Shown here piece after piece: positions 20,410 to 31,381 of a stretch of 64,000 nucleotides of DNA; within the stretch, counting starts at the first letter, position 1, and the number at the start of each line of letters is the position of its first letter. The position numbers and the translations under genes are program-made. Below the pieces are notes generated by a model that saw nothing but the letters and a program-made list of their open reading frames with translations, was not told where the DNA came from and made no database searches. The stretch spans positions 28,088,318 to 28,152,317 of the forward strand of contig NC_087068.1 of assembly GCF_963678635.1 (NCBI RefSeq). Reading direction: 5' to 3'. This DNA is from Symsagittifera roscoffensis (Eukaryota > Xenacoelomorpha > Acoela > Convolutidae).

Positions 20410-21300
20410 TCAAAATAAGATTCAAAAACTCGTCCGAAAGGTGGTTTGTTTAGCCTTTTCGCCTTCCGTTTCCAGCTCTCCGGTTTCCCTCGCCAATTTT
20501 ATTTTTTTTAATTATCAAATTTTCGGTGTGGGTGAGTCCTACCCCCACTCTTGGACAAAAATATCCATCGACGTCCCCGTCGATCGCCCAAAATCGAGCA
20601 GATTGAGATTGGAGTCTGGAACAAGTAAAAGACCATCTGGAGCGACCCAGTTGGACTCAGTATTGTCGTGACCGATGTATTTGATGCTGTTTTTGTCGAC
20701 CCTTTGAATCGTCAAGATGGCCTCTTTCGAGTTTGCGAGCAGATCATGGAGTCATTCGAGTACTCGCAGATTTGTCAATTCTTGCTCATGCATCTGGTCG
20801 GTCTCCGGTTCAAACTCCACTTCCGGTTCAGAGCAATCGTCGATCTAATCCTGTTCTGTGTCGTTGACTAGGTCGATCTCCTCTGGCACCACCACTTCGT
20901 CCAGTCCCACTAGCGAGTCCGTCATGTCGCTCAAAACTATCCTGTCTATTTTAAAATCCTCGTCATACGAGTTGTAATCTTCTTGCTCTTCCCTCTTTTG
21001 CTCTGGCCTGTTTCCATGGTGAAGGGAGAGTCAGGCTGTACTCCTTTATCATTTTCAGTTTCTTCTGGGCAGTCCCAGTCTTCTTTGGCGTATGGCAGAG
21101 TTTCGTCGTCCACCTCCACTGGCTCGGTTAACTCCAGGTCCAGTGGCAGATCGCAATTATCTACCACCTCATTGTCGTCGTTTTTGTCGCGCAAAACTTC
21201 TTTAATTCAACTCGCAGGCAGGGTCTACCATGAAATAGTCTTCCTCATGCATGTCAGCTGGGATACACCAGTCCTCTGATGAGGCCTTGTGTGGCTTGAT
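20410..21300 (-). pseudogene. Gypsy pol C-terminal extension, acidic
   Basis: Downstream of integrase, the minus strand encodes an acidic, disordered stretch (21194-20946: DLPLDLELTEPVEVDDETLP and KEDWDCPEETENDKG). Near 20650-20560 comes a TESSWVAPDGLLLVP-like block, which is repeated in the older copy at 32460-32600. Several frameshifts separate the pieces. The region links the integrase to the macro domain and has no known fold. Confidence 0.5.
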
Positions 21301-21329
21301 GTTTTCGTAATGAGCCGCTCGTCCGGTGC

Positions 21330-22452
21330 TCAATCGATGGAAACGACCTCCTTGGTGTACTCTTCAGTTATTTGGAATGAACCACGCAATTTTTTCAGTA
21401 ACTTTTTGGTTCCCTTTGGTGGAACTATTTCCTGGAACACCCAGGCATAATCCCCGACCGTGTAAGCTTTTGCAGCCGCAGTCTTTTTTTTTATCAAATC
21501 TAATTTTTTGTCTGATTTGCGCCTGTTGTGTGTTCCTCCTGCATAAATCATTGAGGTCCTGCTGCCTTCTGATCAAATCACGCACGCACGTTTGCGGTGC
21601 TGTTTTCTTTCCTTGGTACACCAGGGTAGAAAAATGTTAATAGAAGAGCTTTGTCGTGGCCAGTTAGCATCATGTGCGGAGTTATTGCCATAATGGAATG
21701 TTGTGTGCTGTTGTAGGCGCCCATCAATTGCAGAAAGTGTCTATCCCAGTCATCCATGTATCGTGAACAATAAACTCTTAACATGGACACCAACGTGCGA
21801 TATTGTCTTTCAATTGGGCCATTCTTTTGTGGGTGATAAGTGGTCGAGTGGGCCTGTGCCACTTGCGAACCTCTTCATTAACTCCTTCATGAGTTCACCC
21901 ACGAATGCTTTGTCGTTGTCTGATTGGATTGTGATTGGGTAACCGTGTCTCGCTATCCACACATTTATCAGATGATCGCACGTTTCTTCCGCCGATGTTG
22001 TCATGAATGAAGGGGGCTGCCTCTGCGTACTTTGTGAAATGATCAATCATTACCATGACTTGATTGTAGCCCGTGGCTGTCATGCATATCTTCTGATGGT
22101 CAATTTGCACCACATCGTTGAATGCTGATGACTCTATTGACTGCAGAGGAAACCTCAATTTCCTGGATTCCTTCGCCTGTTGACACGACAAGCATGCAGA
22201 AATCCACTTTTCGCAGGCCTTATTCAAACGAGGCCATTCGAACCGTTTCTGTATCCTATTGTAGACTTTTTCCATGCCTTGATGGCCCGTCTGATCATGT
22301 GAACGAAAGAGCAATTCGGTCTGATACAACTGCGGTAACACTAACGAATTATATTTGTAAAGGGCTTTGTCCCCTTCCTTGCGTTTAGAGGCCACGATCC
22401 CGTCTTTGTTCAAGTGCATCAAATCCTTTCTATTAAGATAAAATGGCTTCAA
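21330..22452 (-). pseudogene. Gypsy integrase
   Basis: An HHCC zinc-binding N-terminus (HDQTGHQG, then CLSC) lies near 22300-22180. The catalytic core triad is D in VVQIDHQK (22099-22101), D in IQSDNDKAF (21918-21920) and E in GPIERQ (21809-21811), with the usual ~35-residue spacing of the last two. The C-terminal module near 21480-21400 has VGDYAWVFQ and KKLRGSFQI, a GPY/F-type variant. Integrase inserts the cDNA into host DNA. Three frames are needed, with breaks near 21862-21900 and 21580. Confidence 0.85.
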
Positions 22453-22842
22453 GATCTTATAGTTGTCTTCCTAAAGATCTCCCTTATCAGGTGCTGCGTT
22501 CTCGGTCCATCTCTTTAGATTGCTCGTCATTCTATCTTTTCGTTGAGCCCTTAAGAGATCCGATAGCCGGTAGCTGGCTTTCAGATACGTCTTTACCACG
22601 TTTAATTATCCGCTTATCTCCCGGGCATGGGCATCATCCATCAGCTTGACACACCATATCTTTTTCAAGGGTGTTGCTTCCTGCACTGATGGTTCCAGAT
22701 TAGTACGGACGACCGTAGCATGCGGAAGTAATCTGGTCGGACGTTTCGACACTGCCATCAATTTAAGCACATCTGCAGCATTGTCCATTACAGTGCCCTC
22801 CTCATCGGATGTATACCTGTCTCTGTCCGGGTCCTGATGCAT
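22453..22842 (-). pseudogene. Gypsy pol linker before integrase
   Basis: Encodes DRDRYTSDEEGTV, ADVLKLMAVSKRPTRLLPHA and PLKKIWCVKLMDDAHA. It is homologous to 33177-32824 plus the tail near 33230 of the older copy. It lies between the RNase H spacer and the integrase zinc domain. No catalytic role is apparent. In this copy an AT-rich insertion begins just upstream, at about 22850. Confidence 0.55.
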
Positions 22843-22849
22843 ACTGACT

Positions 22850-23690
22850 TGTTGCGAAAAATCTCAATTTTCATATTTCAAAGAAAAAGAAAATACATTC
22901 CCATAAAACTCTTTGAATTTCTAGAACAAATTATGACGGCAACTTTCTTGATAAAATTAACCCTATTCAAGAAAACTGGAATACTAAGTAAAACTATTAT
23001 TTCACTAAGAAAATTGACAATCCAGATCCACGTTCGAAACCAGAAATCGATCACGTTTTTTATGCCCTTTACACTTTTGGTGTTCGATAGTAGAGTTTGC
23101 TTTCCTTTAAACAAAGGAAAAGAAGTAACTTAAAACGAAATCAAAAATCAAACCGCGAAAATTTGAGCCTTAACCAATTTTAAGACTTTTTAAAAAATCA
23201 TTGCTCCTTAAATAGGAGTCTGGAATTACGTTTTTCGACTCTTAATAACAGCTTCCAAGAAATGTTGTTTAGGGAAGAAAATCTAGATGGCGGTTAAAAG
23301 TCACTTGATCTCGCAACTGTAATCAAAATTAAACTGAAATCATGAGAGGTTAAAAATTATATATCAACACAGGCGAAGCGCGTTTCGCAAACACTAGCGA
23401 AAATATGGCAAAAAAAGCATCTCTATTAAGTACAAAAAAATATTAGAAATAGTCCTAGAACTAGTTAACAATCAGATACATCTCGGATTAGATTCGATAA
23501 GCGACCTAGAGATTATGAGTCTCCCACACTAACCACTCAGCCAAGGACGCTTAATAAATCACAAACACTAGCCACAAATAAAAGAGAGAACACATGCTAT
23601 GCAATTTTCGATGCTAAAGATCGTGATTATATCAAAAGTGCCACAAAACAAGTGAACACTTTTATTTGCGAGTTGGGTTAGAAAAAAAAA
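22850..23690 (-). mobile_element. AT-rich insertion with tRNA-like head, SINE candidate
   Basis: This ~840-bp AT-rich stretch interrupts pol between the SGE-rich spacer (23717 and up) and the DRDRYTSDEE block (22840). In the older copy the same two blocks are joined within about 50 bp near 33230-33290, giving an apparent empty site. A tRNA-like sequence lies on the minus strand at 23471-23550. No ORF or poly(A) tail is obvious at the ends, so the class is uncertain. Confidence 0.5.
23471..23550 (-). pseudogene. tRNA-Met(CAT)-like sequence
   Basis: The minus strand reads GCGTCCTTGGCTGAGTGGTT (A-box TGGCTGAGTGG), then an anticodon arm GGAGA-CTCATAA-TCTCT with a 7-base loop and anticodon CAT, then a degenerate B-box (TATCGAATCTA). 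The 3' acceptor strand does not pair with GCGTCCT, and the T stem has only about three pairs. It is therefore a tRNA relic or a SINE promoter head rather than a working tRNA gene. Confidence 0.6.
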
Positions 23691-23716
23691 GAAGGTTCGT
23701 ACTAACACACAAACGC

Positions 23717-24391
23717 TCACAAGCTCGTTCCTCGGTCCCAAGCTCGTTCCCCGGACGAATTTCTGTCCCTTGGTCGCTTTGATTTCGACTCCCCGCTCAA
23801 AATTCTGTCCCTCGGTTGCCTTGACATTGTCTCCCCGGACAAGTCGTCCTGTCCGGGCCGGGAAGCGCATGGTTCCCCGTACAATGTTTCGTCCCCAGAT
23901 GAACAGTCCGAGCACGGCTCGGACTCTTCTTTTGCCTCTGTGGATTGAATTTTTCTCGTCACACTGGATTTTGACTTCACTCTGACTTCCTCCGTGGTTT
24001 GGGCATGGATTGCTTCCCTATGTTCCGTGTACGAAGTCCTCAACAAGACGTCCGTCGGCATCGAGTTCACTAGCTGGTTCACTATCAACCGGCGGTCCCG
24101 TACAACATCCCGACTCCGGATGGTCACAGGCCTTTTCTCCGTTCTTTGTGTGATGGTCAACCACTGCATGGTCTCCATCCACTCATGATCATACCGTTAA
24201 ACCTCTCTGTTTAGCAGGTCACTGACTTTCAACATGACATCCGGTGCCACGTTCACCGTGTTGTTCAGTAGGACTATGCTTTTGATACCCAGCCTGGCCA
24301 GTTCTTGTTGAACCAGGTTTGATCGAACTAGCAAAATCAATGGAACTGGATAACTTTTCGCCAACACTTTTATCTCAGCAGCCGTCTCCAC
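23717..24391 (-). pseudogene. Gypsy pol spacer between RNase H and integrase
   Basis: Frames 24391-24197 (KVLAKSYPVPLILLVRSNLV, DVMLKVSDLLNREV) and 24178-23717 (RSRDVVRDRRLIVNQLVNSM; SEPCSDCSSGDETLYGE). The latter continues with repeated SGE..R units (DDLSGETMSRQPRDR, ILSGESKSKRPRDR, NSSGERAWDRG). The older copy has the same order at 34193-33290. The ~600-residue spacer here is much longer than in standard gypsy pol and carries the degenerate SGE repeat. Function unknown. Confidence 0.55.
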
Positions 24392-24487
24392 GGGAAGATC
24401 AGGGTGTCCTGGTATGGGATGCTTAGATTTGTCAAGCCTTCTGGTCAGTGGCAGTTTGTCGTATGTCTTCTTGTCCAGGAATGAAAA

Positions 24488-25125
24488 TCAATCTTTAATT
24501 TCTGCTTCATTGGACTGCTTTTCTTCTAATCCCTCATAAAATTCCGTACTTTTGCTGAGGCTATTGGCATTCTGGTGCTTGTCACGAGTTCGATGCTCTA
24601 TGATCATGTGGTATCCGTCCAGGCGCACGATCCGACGAACAATGTAGCTTTGGTCCATTGGATAGGTTTTCAGCCAAGCAAAAGCATGATTGTCCACACG
24701 CAACTTGAAGGGAGCACTCCCTAAGTAGGCTCCGTGTTTTTCCACGGAAGTGATCACCGCGAATAACTCCATTTTTGGTGCCGTACTTCATTTCAGTGTC
24801 GCTCAGGACCTTACTTCCATAGGCTATTGGTCAGAGAACGGTTTTCCCGTTCCACTCTTGCTCTTGGTGAAGTCCGTCTCTATCGCGAACATCCCCTTTT
24901 CTGTCGGCATGCCGAGGACCGGAGACTCGCAAAATTCGCGCTTAATTTTCTCAAAGGAGACCTGAGCCTCGTCAGTCCAGCAGAATTTTTGCCTTTTTTT
25001 CGCGTCAGCTTCTGCATGGGGTATATCTTGTCAGTATACCCTTTGATAAACTCTCGGTAGTAATTAGCGAATCCGAGGAAGCTCATCAGTTGCGTGTCCG
25101 TTTTCGGTTTTTTCCATGACAACAC
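24488..25125 (-). pseudogene. Gypsy RT connection and RNase H
   Basis: 25125-24880 encodes TQLMSFLGFANYYREFIKGY, the conserved RT connection block. 24772-24488 encodes LFAVITSVEKHGAYLGSAPF, LRVDNHAFAWLKT (an RNase H active-site Asp in the VDN block) and RTRDKHQNANSLSK, where the usual ADALS aspartate is asparagine. RNase H removes the RNA strand during cDNA synthesis. Frameshifts occur near 24780-24880. Confidence 0.8.
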
Positions 25126-25189
25126 CGCTTCAACCGCTTCGGGATCTGGTCTGACCCCATTTTTATCTACAAGGCGGCCCAGATACTTT

Positions 25190-25990
25190 ATTTAGTCTCT
25201 CAAGATTTCGCTCTTTAAAGGTTTACACTTCAGACCCGCTTATTTCATAAAACTAAAGACCTAATCTAGCTTCCTTATAATGTCATCCAGTGTTGGTGCT
25301 GCGATGACCACGTCATCAATGTAGCACATTATGAGGTTGCCTTCCTTTTTGGTTACATTGGTGAGTGCCGGAGCCATTAACCGTCGCATTGCATAGTCCA
25401 AACGGCATTCGTTTTCACTGACACAGGCCCAGTTCGCACGCAAAGCCTGTGTTCTCTCGATCCTAGTTTCTGAGGGGCAACTGCCAGAACGCAGAGCTCA
25501 AATCCAGCGTCGCGAAGAAATTTGCATCTCCTAACTTGGAGAGTCTCTCGTTGATGCGGGGAATCGGGTATGCGTCCTTTTTCGTTACGGCATTCAGGTA
25601 GCGGAAATCGCAACAAAGCCTAAGTTGCCCCTTCCTTTTTTGCCATGACCACGCCGCAAGCCCACGGGGACTTCGACGGTTCGATCATGCCAAACTCCAT
25701 TAACATTTCAATTTTTTTCTGCATGCTTCGGACTTGTGTGAGCTCATTATCCTATGAGGTACTGAACCCTCTTCTATTTTCATCTCATATTCTACAAAAT
25801 TGCAGCAGCCTATATCAGCCTGATGCTTCAAAAAAACGTCTGCGTTCCAATTTAACACCGCTCTGAGTGACTCCAGCTCATTATCCGATATTTTGCCTTT
25901 TAGATGCTCTATCTCAAGTATGACTGGCTTACTCGCTGCTAATTCTATTTCTGTCGGTCTCAGGAAAATTTGAACAACTAGACAGCCCAT
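25190..25990 (-). pseudogene. Gypsy reverse transcriptase
   Basis: 25990-25700 encodes the entry segment (DVFLKHQADIGCC, NFVEYEMKIEEGSVPHR). Motif A reads TLDLSSAFWQLP near 25535-25500 in one frame, motif B KRMPFGLCNAT near 25420-25390, and motif C MCYIDDVVIAAP with YIDD at 25312-25323. Frameshifts lie near 25620 and 25390 and a TAG near 25465, so no intact polymerase is encoded. Confidence 0.85.
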
Positions 25991-26005
25991 CGTCTGTCTC
26001 TGACT

Positions 26006-26203
26006 TCATTGAAAACAATTTTTAGAAGATTCCAATTCACTTATCCTCTTTAATATGCATTCTTGGTTGACATGTAAGGGACACTTACTGGGTTCCTGGC
26101 TATACTCTTCCTTCGTCGATCTTCCCAGAATGTCAAGTTTCACGCGCAGTTCTGTATTCTCTAACTCTGACCTTACCCACTGCTCAAACTTTTTGTTGGC
26201 CAA
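26006..26203 (-). pseudogene. Gypsy gag-pol junction, protease apparently deleted
   Basis: The 65-codon frame joins a charged segment (EQWVRSELENTELRV) directly to the block that precedes RT (CPLHVNQECILKRISELE). Only ~220 bp separate the second gag zinc knuckle region from the RT entry, too short for a retropepsin (~100 residues plus flanks), and no DTG/DSG motif occurs in any frame here. I infer an internal deletion. Confidence 0.5.
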
Positions 26204-26209
26204 TTCTTG

Positions 26210-28158
26210 CTAAACATTCTGTAATGCGGTCCGTGCCGCTGCGCCATCAACCACTTTGAGCGGACCGGCTGACTCTGCCTCCACGCTCGAGGCAATCGCC
26301 TCATCAGGTAAGGTTTTACCATTCTTGGTTGTGAAGGTGCCTGTTCTCACCTCTTTCTTCCGTGACTCTGCTTCATTCATCAGGCGGGCTGGACTTGCCT
26401 TGACCACCGAAAGTGCCTCCTCATGGTGGAGGACTGCATCCCAGAATTGAGTAAGATCCGACTTGAAATGTCCCTCCAAGTTGCAGAAGAAGCATCCCGA
26501 TCCATTTCTCATTATGAGTCCTCTCAGATACTCTTCGTGGTCCTCATCGGTCGCATCAACGTCGTCAAGAAAAAAGCCTATCGCCTTCATGTTTTATTTG
26601 TAACCAGAACAGGCGGAAACTTGGTGGTTCATCGAACCACAATTTGCACATGACCTCCTCTTATCCATGTCGTCACGAGGTCTATACCAACTGGAGTTAG
26701 CGCCAGTGTTTGTTCCGCTGTAGTTGCCGTAATTGCTGTAACGATTTTGCGCCCTTGGCTTTATGAGCAATTACTCACGCGACTTCATACTTAAATCATC
26801 GAGCGTGGGCACCTGGTCCAGCGATAGGGTGAAATGTGTGGCCAACATGGTTTTTGGATCATCACTTTTTACTCCATCCAAGAACTTCGAGGCAATGGCA
26901 AAGTTTCGCTTCGATATCCTCTCGTCGGGGTTGCTCCTCCTTCTGAGTAACTCGAGGTCATCTAAAAACTTTTCTTTGGATTCGTCATCTCTTTGACGCC
27001 TCTTTTCAAACTTCGCCATAGCTTGATGCCCCTGTACACCAGAGCCGAAACGATTCAGCAAGATGTCGAATATCTTGCGAGCGCTGTCTCGTTCATTAGT
27101 CATTTTCGCCATTACACAACTTAGGGCCGTGCCCTCTAGGTTGCTGGTCAGTCCACTGCATTCCTGTTTCTTGGAGAGATTCTCTTCCTCAAAATGTAAT
27201 TTCATCACCTCTATCCAAGTATCGATGCAGCCATCTGACTCGTCCTTGTACGATTTCGCTTTTTGAGTGTCCTTCTTGACTTCGAGAGCTTGGTGATGAA
27301 TGTTTCGAGAGATCTATTCAGAGGCTCAAATATCGAAGCGTACATAGTTGTGTCCTGCAAGGCGGTAGTCAGGTCTGGCTTTGATCTGACTTGTGGCATA
27401 GTGGGCAACCGTGTCCCCGAGATGGCATCCGCTTCAAGTGGGACTAGGTTCGTCCAACCCGGCCTCTACGGGGCTGCCCTTTGTCTCTCCCTATGATTAG
27501 ACTCGAGATTTGTTCTTGACCTCGACTGGGCCCCGGCATAGCTGCGGGCTCCGTCTTCACCAGTCGCCTGGCGTGAGTCCTCTCTTGGACCAGGACGCTT
27601 CTCCCGATTGCTATCGTTTAAGATCTCGTCTAGCTTCCTCATCATCAGGTCAGATTTGGCATCTAACCTTTTCTCAAGGCAATTCATCGCATGAGCATAG
27701 GTATTGACATGATCGTTCAGCAATCGCTCGATCTCTCTCGTCATCCTAATGTCTCTTTCTTCTGACTCCTTGGCTGCTAGAGCCAAGCTCTCCGCTAGGC
27801 ATTGATCAGTGTTCCGAATCAATTGGGCCTGACCGGTTCTCGCTTGAGACTTCACATCCGTTAGCTCATCTCGCAACTTCTCTTGAACTTGCTGAGCTCT
27901 CTTTTCGACTTGATCTAATCTCTTAGTCATGTCCCGTCGCAGCTCTTTGTGGCCTGTCATTACACCGGCAAACATGTCACCCAAGTCGCTAGCCGTTCCC
28001 AACACGGGGGTAAGAGCCAGAGACGATGACGTCAGTTGAGGTAGCATCCTGGTACTCGAAGATGCTTCGTCCTTCTGTTTGCCCATCGACATCATCAGCC
28101 TGTCGTATGTCGACGACGCTCCCATCGTTATCCCGTCTGACATTGGCGAGTCAGACAA
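26210..28158 (-). pseudogene. Gypsy Gag (coiled coil, capsid, zinc knuckles)
   Basis: 28158-27466 (230 codons) has a helical, heptad-like centre (KRLDQVEKRAQQVQEKLRDE; REIERLLNDHVNTYAHAMNC), probably a coiled coil. 27408-26771 carries the capsid-like block (NRSLETFITKLSKS; GTALSCVMAKMTNERDSARK; QRDDESKEKFLDDLELLRRR) typical of Ty3/gypsy Gag. Near 26657-26613 a CCHC knuckle (CANCGSMNHQVSAC) is readable. A second one near 26500 (CFFCNLEGHFKSDL) has lost its last cysteine. The frames are broken at 27466, 27211 and 26771. Confidence 0.75.
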
Positions 28159-28605
28159 CGCTTTCTTGCTCTTCTCCTAGCCTTCTGTCTCGGGCTAGGT
28201 GTGAATTCCATTCCGAGTGCATGAGCCCCAGACCATCATATCCAGAGGACAATCCATCAGTTCGGAGCGACCTCATGCGTTCATCGTACATCGTCTTGAA
28301 GCTTCTTTTCGCTCTTAAACTTGGTTGCTTCTCCCTCGGGCTTATACTCGACATCATCACATTCTTGCCCTGTTTGACTAGAGAGGATTGTTCCTTTCTA
28401 CACCTGCTGCTCTTAGTCTCCAATTTGGCCGTTCCCTTGAACAACAGTTCTTCTCGCGCTTCGACCTCGGAGGGCTCCGAGGCCTCTTCCGTTCTTTCAA
28501 CTTCCTCCCGTTCAAAGTCCTCGCCTGGCTCTTCCAGGTCCGCGTGATGTGGTAGTCGGTTCGGGTCAGTGTTTGCTCCCCCCTAAGCACTTCGCTCTTC
28601 AACAC
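28151..28605 (-). pseudogene. Gypsy Gag N-terminal basic region
   Basis: Two overlapping frames (28605-28378 and 28444-28151) encode a strongly basic, Arg/Lys/Ser-rich segment (GRKLKERKRPRSPPRSKREK; KQPSLRAKRSFKTMYDERMR) immediately upstream of the coiled-coil part. They probably represent the start of Gag with one frameshift. No family domain is recognised. The first ATG at 28605 is a candidate start, with the long leader upstream. Confidence 0.45.
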
Positions 28606-29221
28606 GATTGAGGTTCTTCTCGCTTTTCAATTTCATTGCGCTCACTGAAAGACCAGCTTGACCTCTAGTCGTAAAAAACGTCGGAAACGCTGCTTATCCT
28701 GGGTTGGCTACGCCTCGTGCTCAGCCTCGGAATCTTAGTTGTTAACCCTAACGAGTCTCTACGCTGCATGTCTTGTGATTAATAATAAGTTTCATACAAA
28801 TTGACGACAATGCACAAGTGCCACAAAAATCCTAAACAAACCTGCCTAAGCCGGGTTTTTCTTTCTTTTCAAATATCAAAATAGCCTCTCAATCTCTCAG
28901 AGATCCTAGCAGTGACTCATCATAGGTTACTCAAACGGCCTGCTTAGTGTTAAGATATCACTAACTCCACTCAGTTTCCTGCTATAACGATATCACAAAA
29001 ATTTACAAGATATTATAACTAACACACAGAACACAATTGATAAATAGATAAGATTCCCCTACAGGTGACAGCGATCTTCTTCTTCAGTATCACTTTACCG
29101 CTACGGACGCATCAAATCATTGCTTTGTTTAAAATCAAACAAGAATTTATAAAAGAGCAGTGATGGTTTCAGTAACAGATAATTAAAACTTAGTCTTAAG
29201 GAAAAAGACTTCCCTCGATTT

Positions 29222-29540
29222 GAACACTCCAAACGAACGAATTCCAGGACACTGTCTTCTCAAGTGAGTGTGTCTTGTCTAATACACTCACCGAGGTCTT
29301 CTTTCAGTTGTCCTGCGGTTGCCCGAGCTGTCCTACTAGGTAGCTCAAGGCAACCTCTGTTCGAAAATTTCTAAAGTGTATGAAAAAGCTCTCCCCCACC
29401 AGGACAGCTCCAAGTGCACGAGAGCAGTGAACAACTTTTCTTCTCAAGTGAGTGTGTCTTGCCTAATACACTCAAGGAGGTCTTCTTTTATATGTTTCCA
29501 GATTGCCCGAGCTTTCCTATTAAGTAGCTCGAGGCAACCA
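29222..29540 (-). repeat. Duplicated two-hairpin module in the leader
   Basis: Two ~150-bp copies lie ~184 bp apart. Each has a TGAGTGT/ACACTCA hairpin (29265-29290; 29449-29474) followed by a hairpin of the form TTGCC.GAGCT...AGCTC..GGCAA (29318-29354; 29503-29537). In the second copy the inner stem is lengthened to CGAGCT/AGCTCG while the loops have diverged, which suggests that pairing was maintained. Confidence 0.7.
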
Positions 29541-29757
29541 CAAAACCCGAATAACAATCAAAAAAATTTTTGTTCAAGCACTTCTGATGAACCCGATCTA
29601 GAAGCCAAAGTTGATGATGAATTTCAGGACAACTGGGCTTCTAAATTCTCAATATGTAGATGAACTTCCTTGTTTGTAGTTGAACTTCTATTCCGACCTT
29701 AAATAGATATTTAAGATGTTCAAACTGCCCCGGAGAATACCTCTAAATATTCACTAA

Positions 29758-30290
29758 GGAGGGTTTAAGGGCTTAAGTCACTCCAGAGGGTTACTTCGGA
29801 GGGTTGTTAAGACACTCAGCTTACTCCGGAGGGTTACTTTGGAGGGTACCTTAGTCGCCTAAGGAGGGTCAATAAGAGGGTTCCTTAACACGGGTCATTA
29901 ACACGCTCCGCAGGGTTGCTTCGGAGGGTTCCTTCAAAGTTTTAAATTTTTCAAGTCTCAGTTAGAGGGGTCTCCAACTAATCTGAGAAAGTGTCAAAAC
30001 AAGCTAAATTCACTCCGGTGGTATTTTAACTTCCTCGGAGGGTTGCGTGAAAAAAATCTCGGAGGGTTGCGTGAAAGGAGGGTTGCTAAAGGGCTTAGCT
30101 GGCTCCGGAGGGTTCCCCAAAAATCACGAAAACAGATAGTTTCACCGCTCTAAAGCCTCGAATTGCAATCTAACAGACTTAAAACTGAGTTGAGTGACTC
30201 GGTCAACCTTCCCAGTAGGATAAAAAGGTGATTTTATAAAAATTTCTCCTGCTCGGAGGGTTCCCTAAAATTTGGACCCTCCGAACTAAT
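29758..30290. repeat. Cluster of GGAGGGTT motifs
   Basis: About nine exact GGAGGGTT words, mostly CGGAGGGTT, and about five close variants occur in ~530 bp. Spacing is irregular (15-60 bp). At the right end one copy is inverted (GGACCCTCCG near 30275). Irregular spacing argues against a simple tandem repeat and favours dispersed short units or binding sites. Confidence 0.75.
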
Positions 30291-31381
30291 AAGTTCTTAA
30301 ACATTTTTCTTCCCTAAAGTTATCGACCCAAAAGCGGTCGCGGTCTAGGAAAGTGGTCACAAACGTCAGCCTATGGTACCAAAATTTTTCCGATCGGTTG
30401 GCTAGTCTTGGAGAAATCACCAAAAACGCGTTCGTTAAGTTGGCCTTCTTTCACCACCTTTATAGTTTCTCAGAGACTTTTTCCGCAATTCGTACTGGAA
30501 GTGCCTAAAGTTTTTTGAAGTTATCGAAAGTTTTGAGGGGTAACAGTTTGGTCCAAAATCAGTATTTTTCGACAAAATTGTGGAGTTTCTCGGGTTCAAA
30601 TGGGAGACAAGTAATATATAATAAGGATATTAACCTATTAGTAGTAATTAGTCAAAATTACTATACCCTACTTTGCACCAAAATATCCAAGTTAAAATCA
30701 TTAACTCGGAAATTTGCAATCGATGGAGGGTGCAATGGGACCGATCCAATTGTGCCCCCACCACTTAAGTTTTAATGAAATATTACCCGAACAATACTAG
30801 AATTGTTTCAACGATATTTTACAGTCGTTGTGGATGTTGTCCCTGATGCCCTCTGTTGAGTCTGGAACACGTCTGTCAGCTTGCCAATCTACATTCCGGT
30901 CACCGGCAACATTATCATTAACACTCAAAGGACGGTACCTAACCCACCAACAAAACACTCGATTCTCGATCAGAAAAGGTAGAAATCAAACTGAAACAAC
31001 AACAATAGGAAGGTCAGATCACATCCCGTCCGGAAATAATACATAAACTGTCATTTTACATTTTTTTTACTGTTTTTGGTCTTTTTCAGATTTCTTACTG
31101 TTTTTTTTGTACTTTTCTGATTTCAAGTAAATTTGTTTTTGGTTTTTTTTTGGCTATATGCTATTTGTTTTCGGTTTTACGTTTTCTCTTGAATTGTTTT
31201 TGGTCCCCGGAATTTTCGGTCTTAACTAAGTTGAAAAGCTAAACAGTACCATGCGAAGGGTCGGTACCTTCCGCCCAGTACAAAAAAGGACATTAAGGCC
31301 TCTAACTCAGGCATATTCCCAGAGCGGAGGGTTTGTCGCTGAAACGTTTGCTGATCATGATGGGCTTATGCCTTTGACAGG

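Larger units (their letters stand above)
28610..31381 (-). other. Long 5' leader of the large gypsy element
   Basis: About 2.8 kb lie between the 5' LTR and gag with no convincing ORF. The leader contains duplicated hairpins (29222-29540), a cluster of GGAGGGTT motifs (29758-30290), AT-rich stretches, and a T-rich run (31040-31210 on the plus strand). I could not identify a tRNA primer-binding site next to the LTR edge. Such leaders often hold packaging or translation signals, but that is inference. Confidence 0.5.

Noticed and set aside
23471-23550. Functional tRNA-Met gene
   Set aside because: The acceptor stem does not pair, the T stem is short and the B-box is degenerate.
30828-31046. 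Plus-strand fragment with VVVDVVPDAL resembling the end of an RNase H domain
   Set aside because: Only one short block matches and nothing on either side continues it; likely chance.
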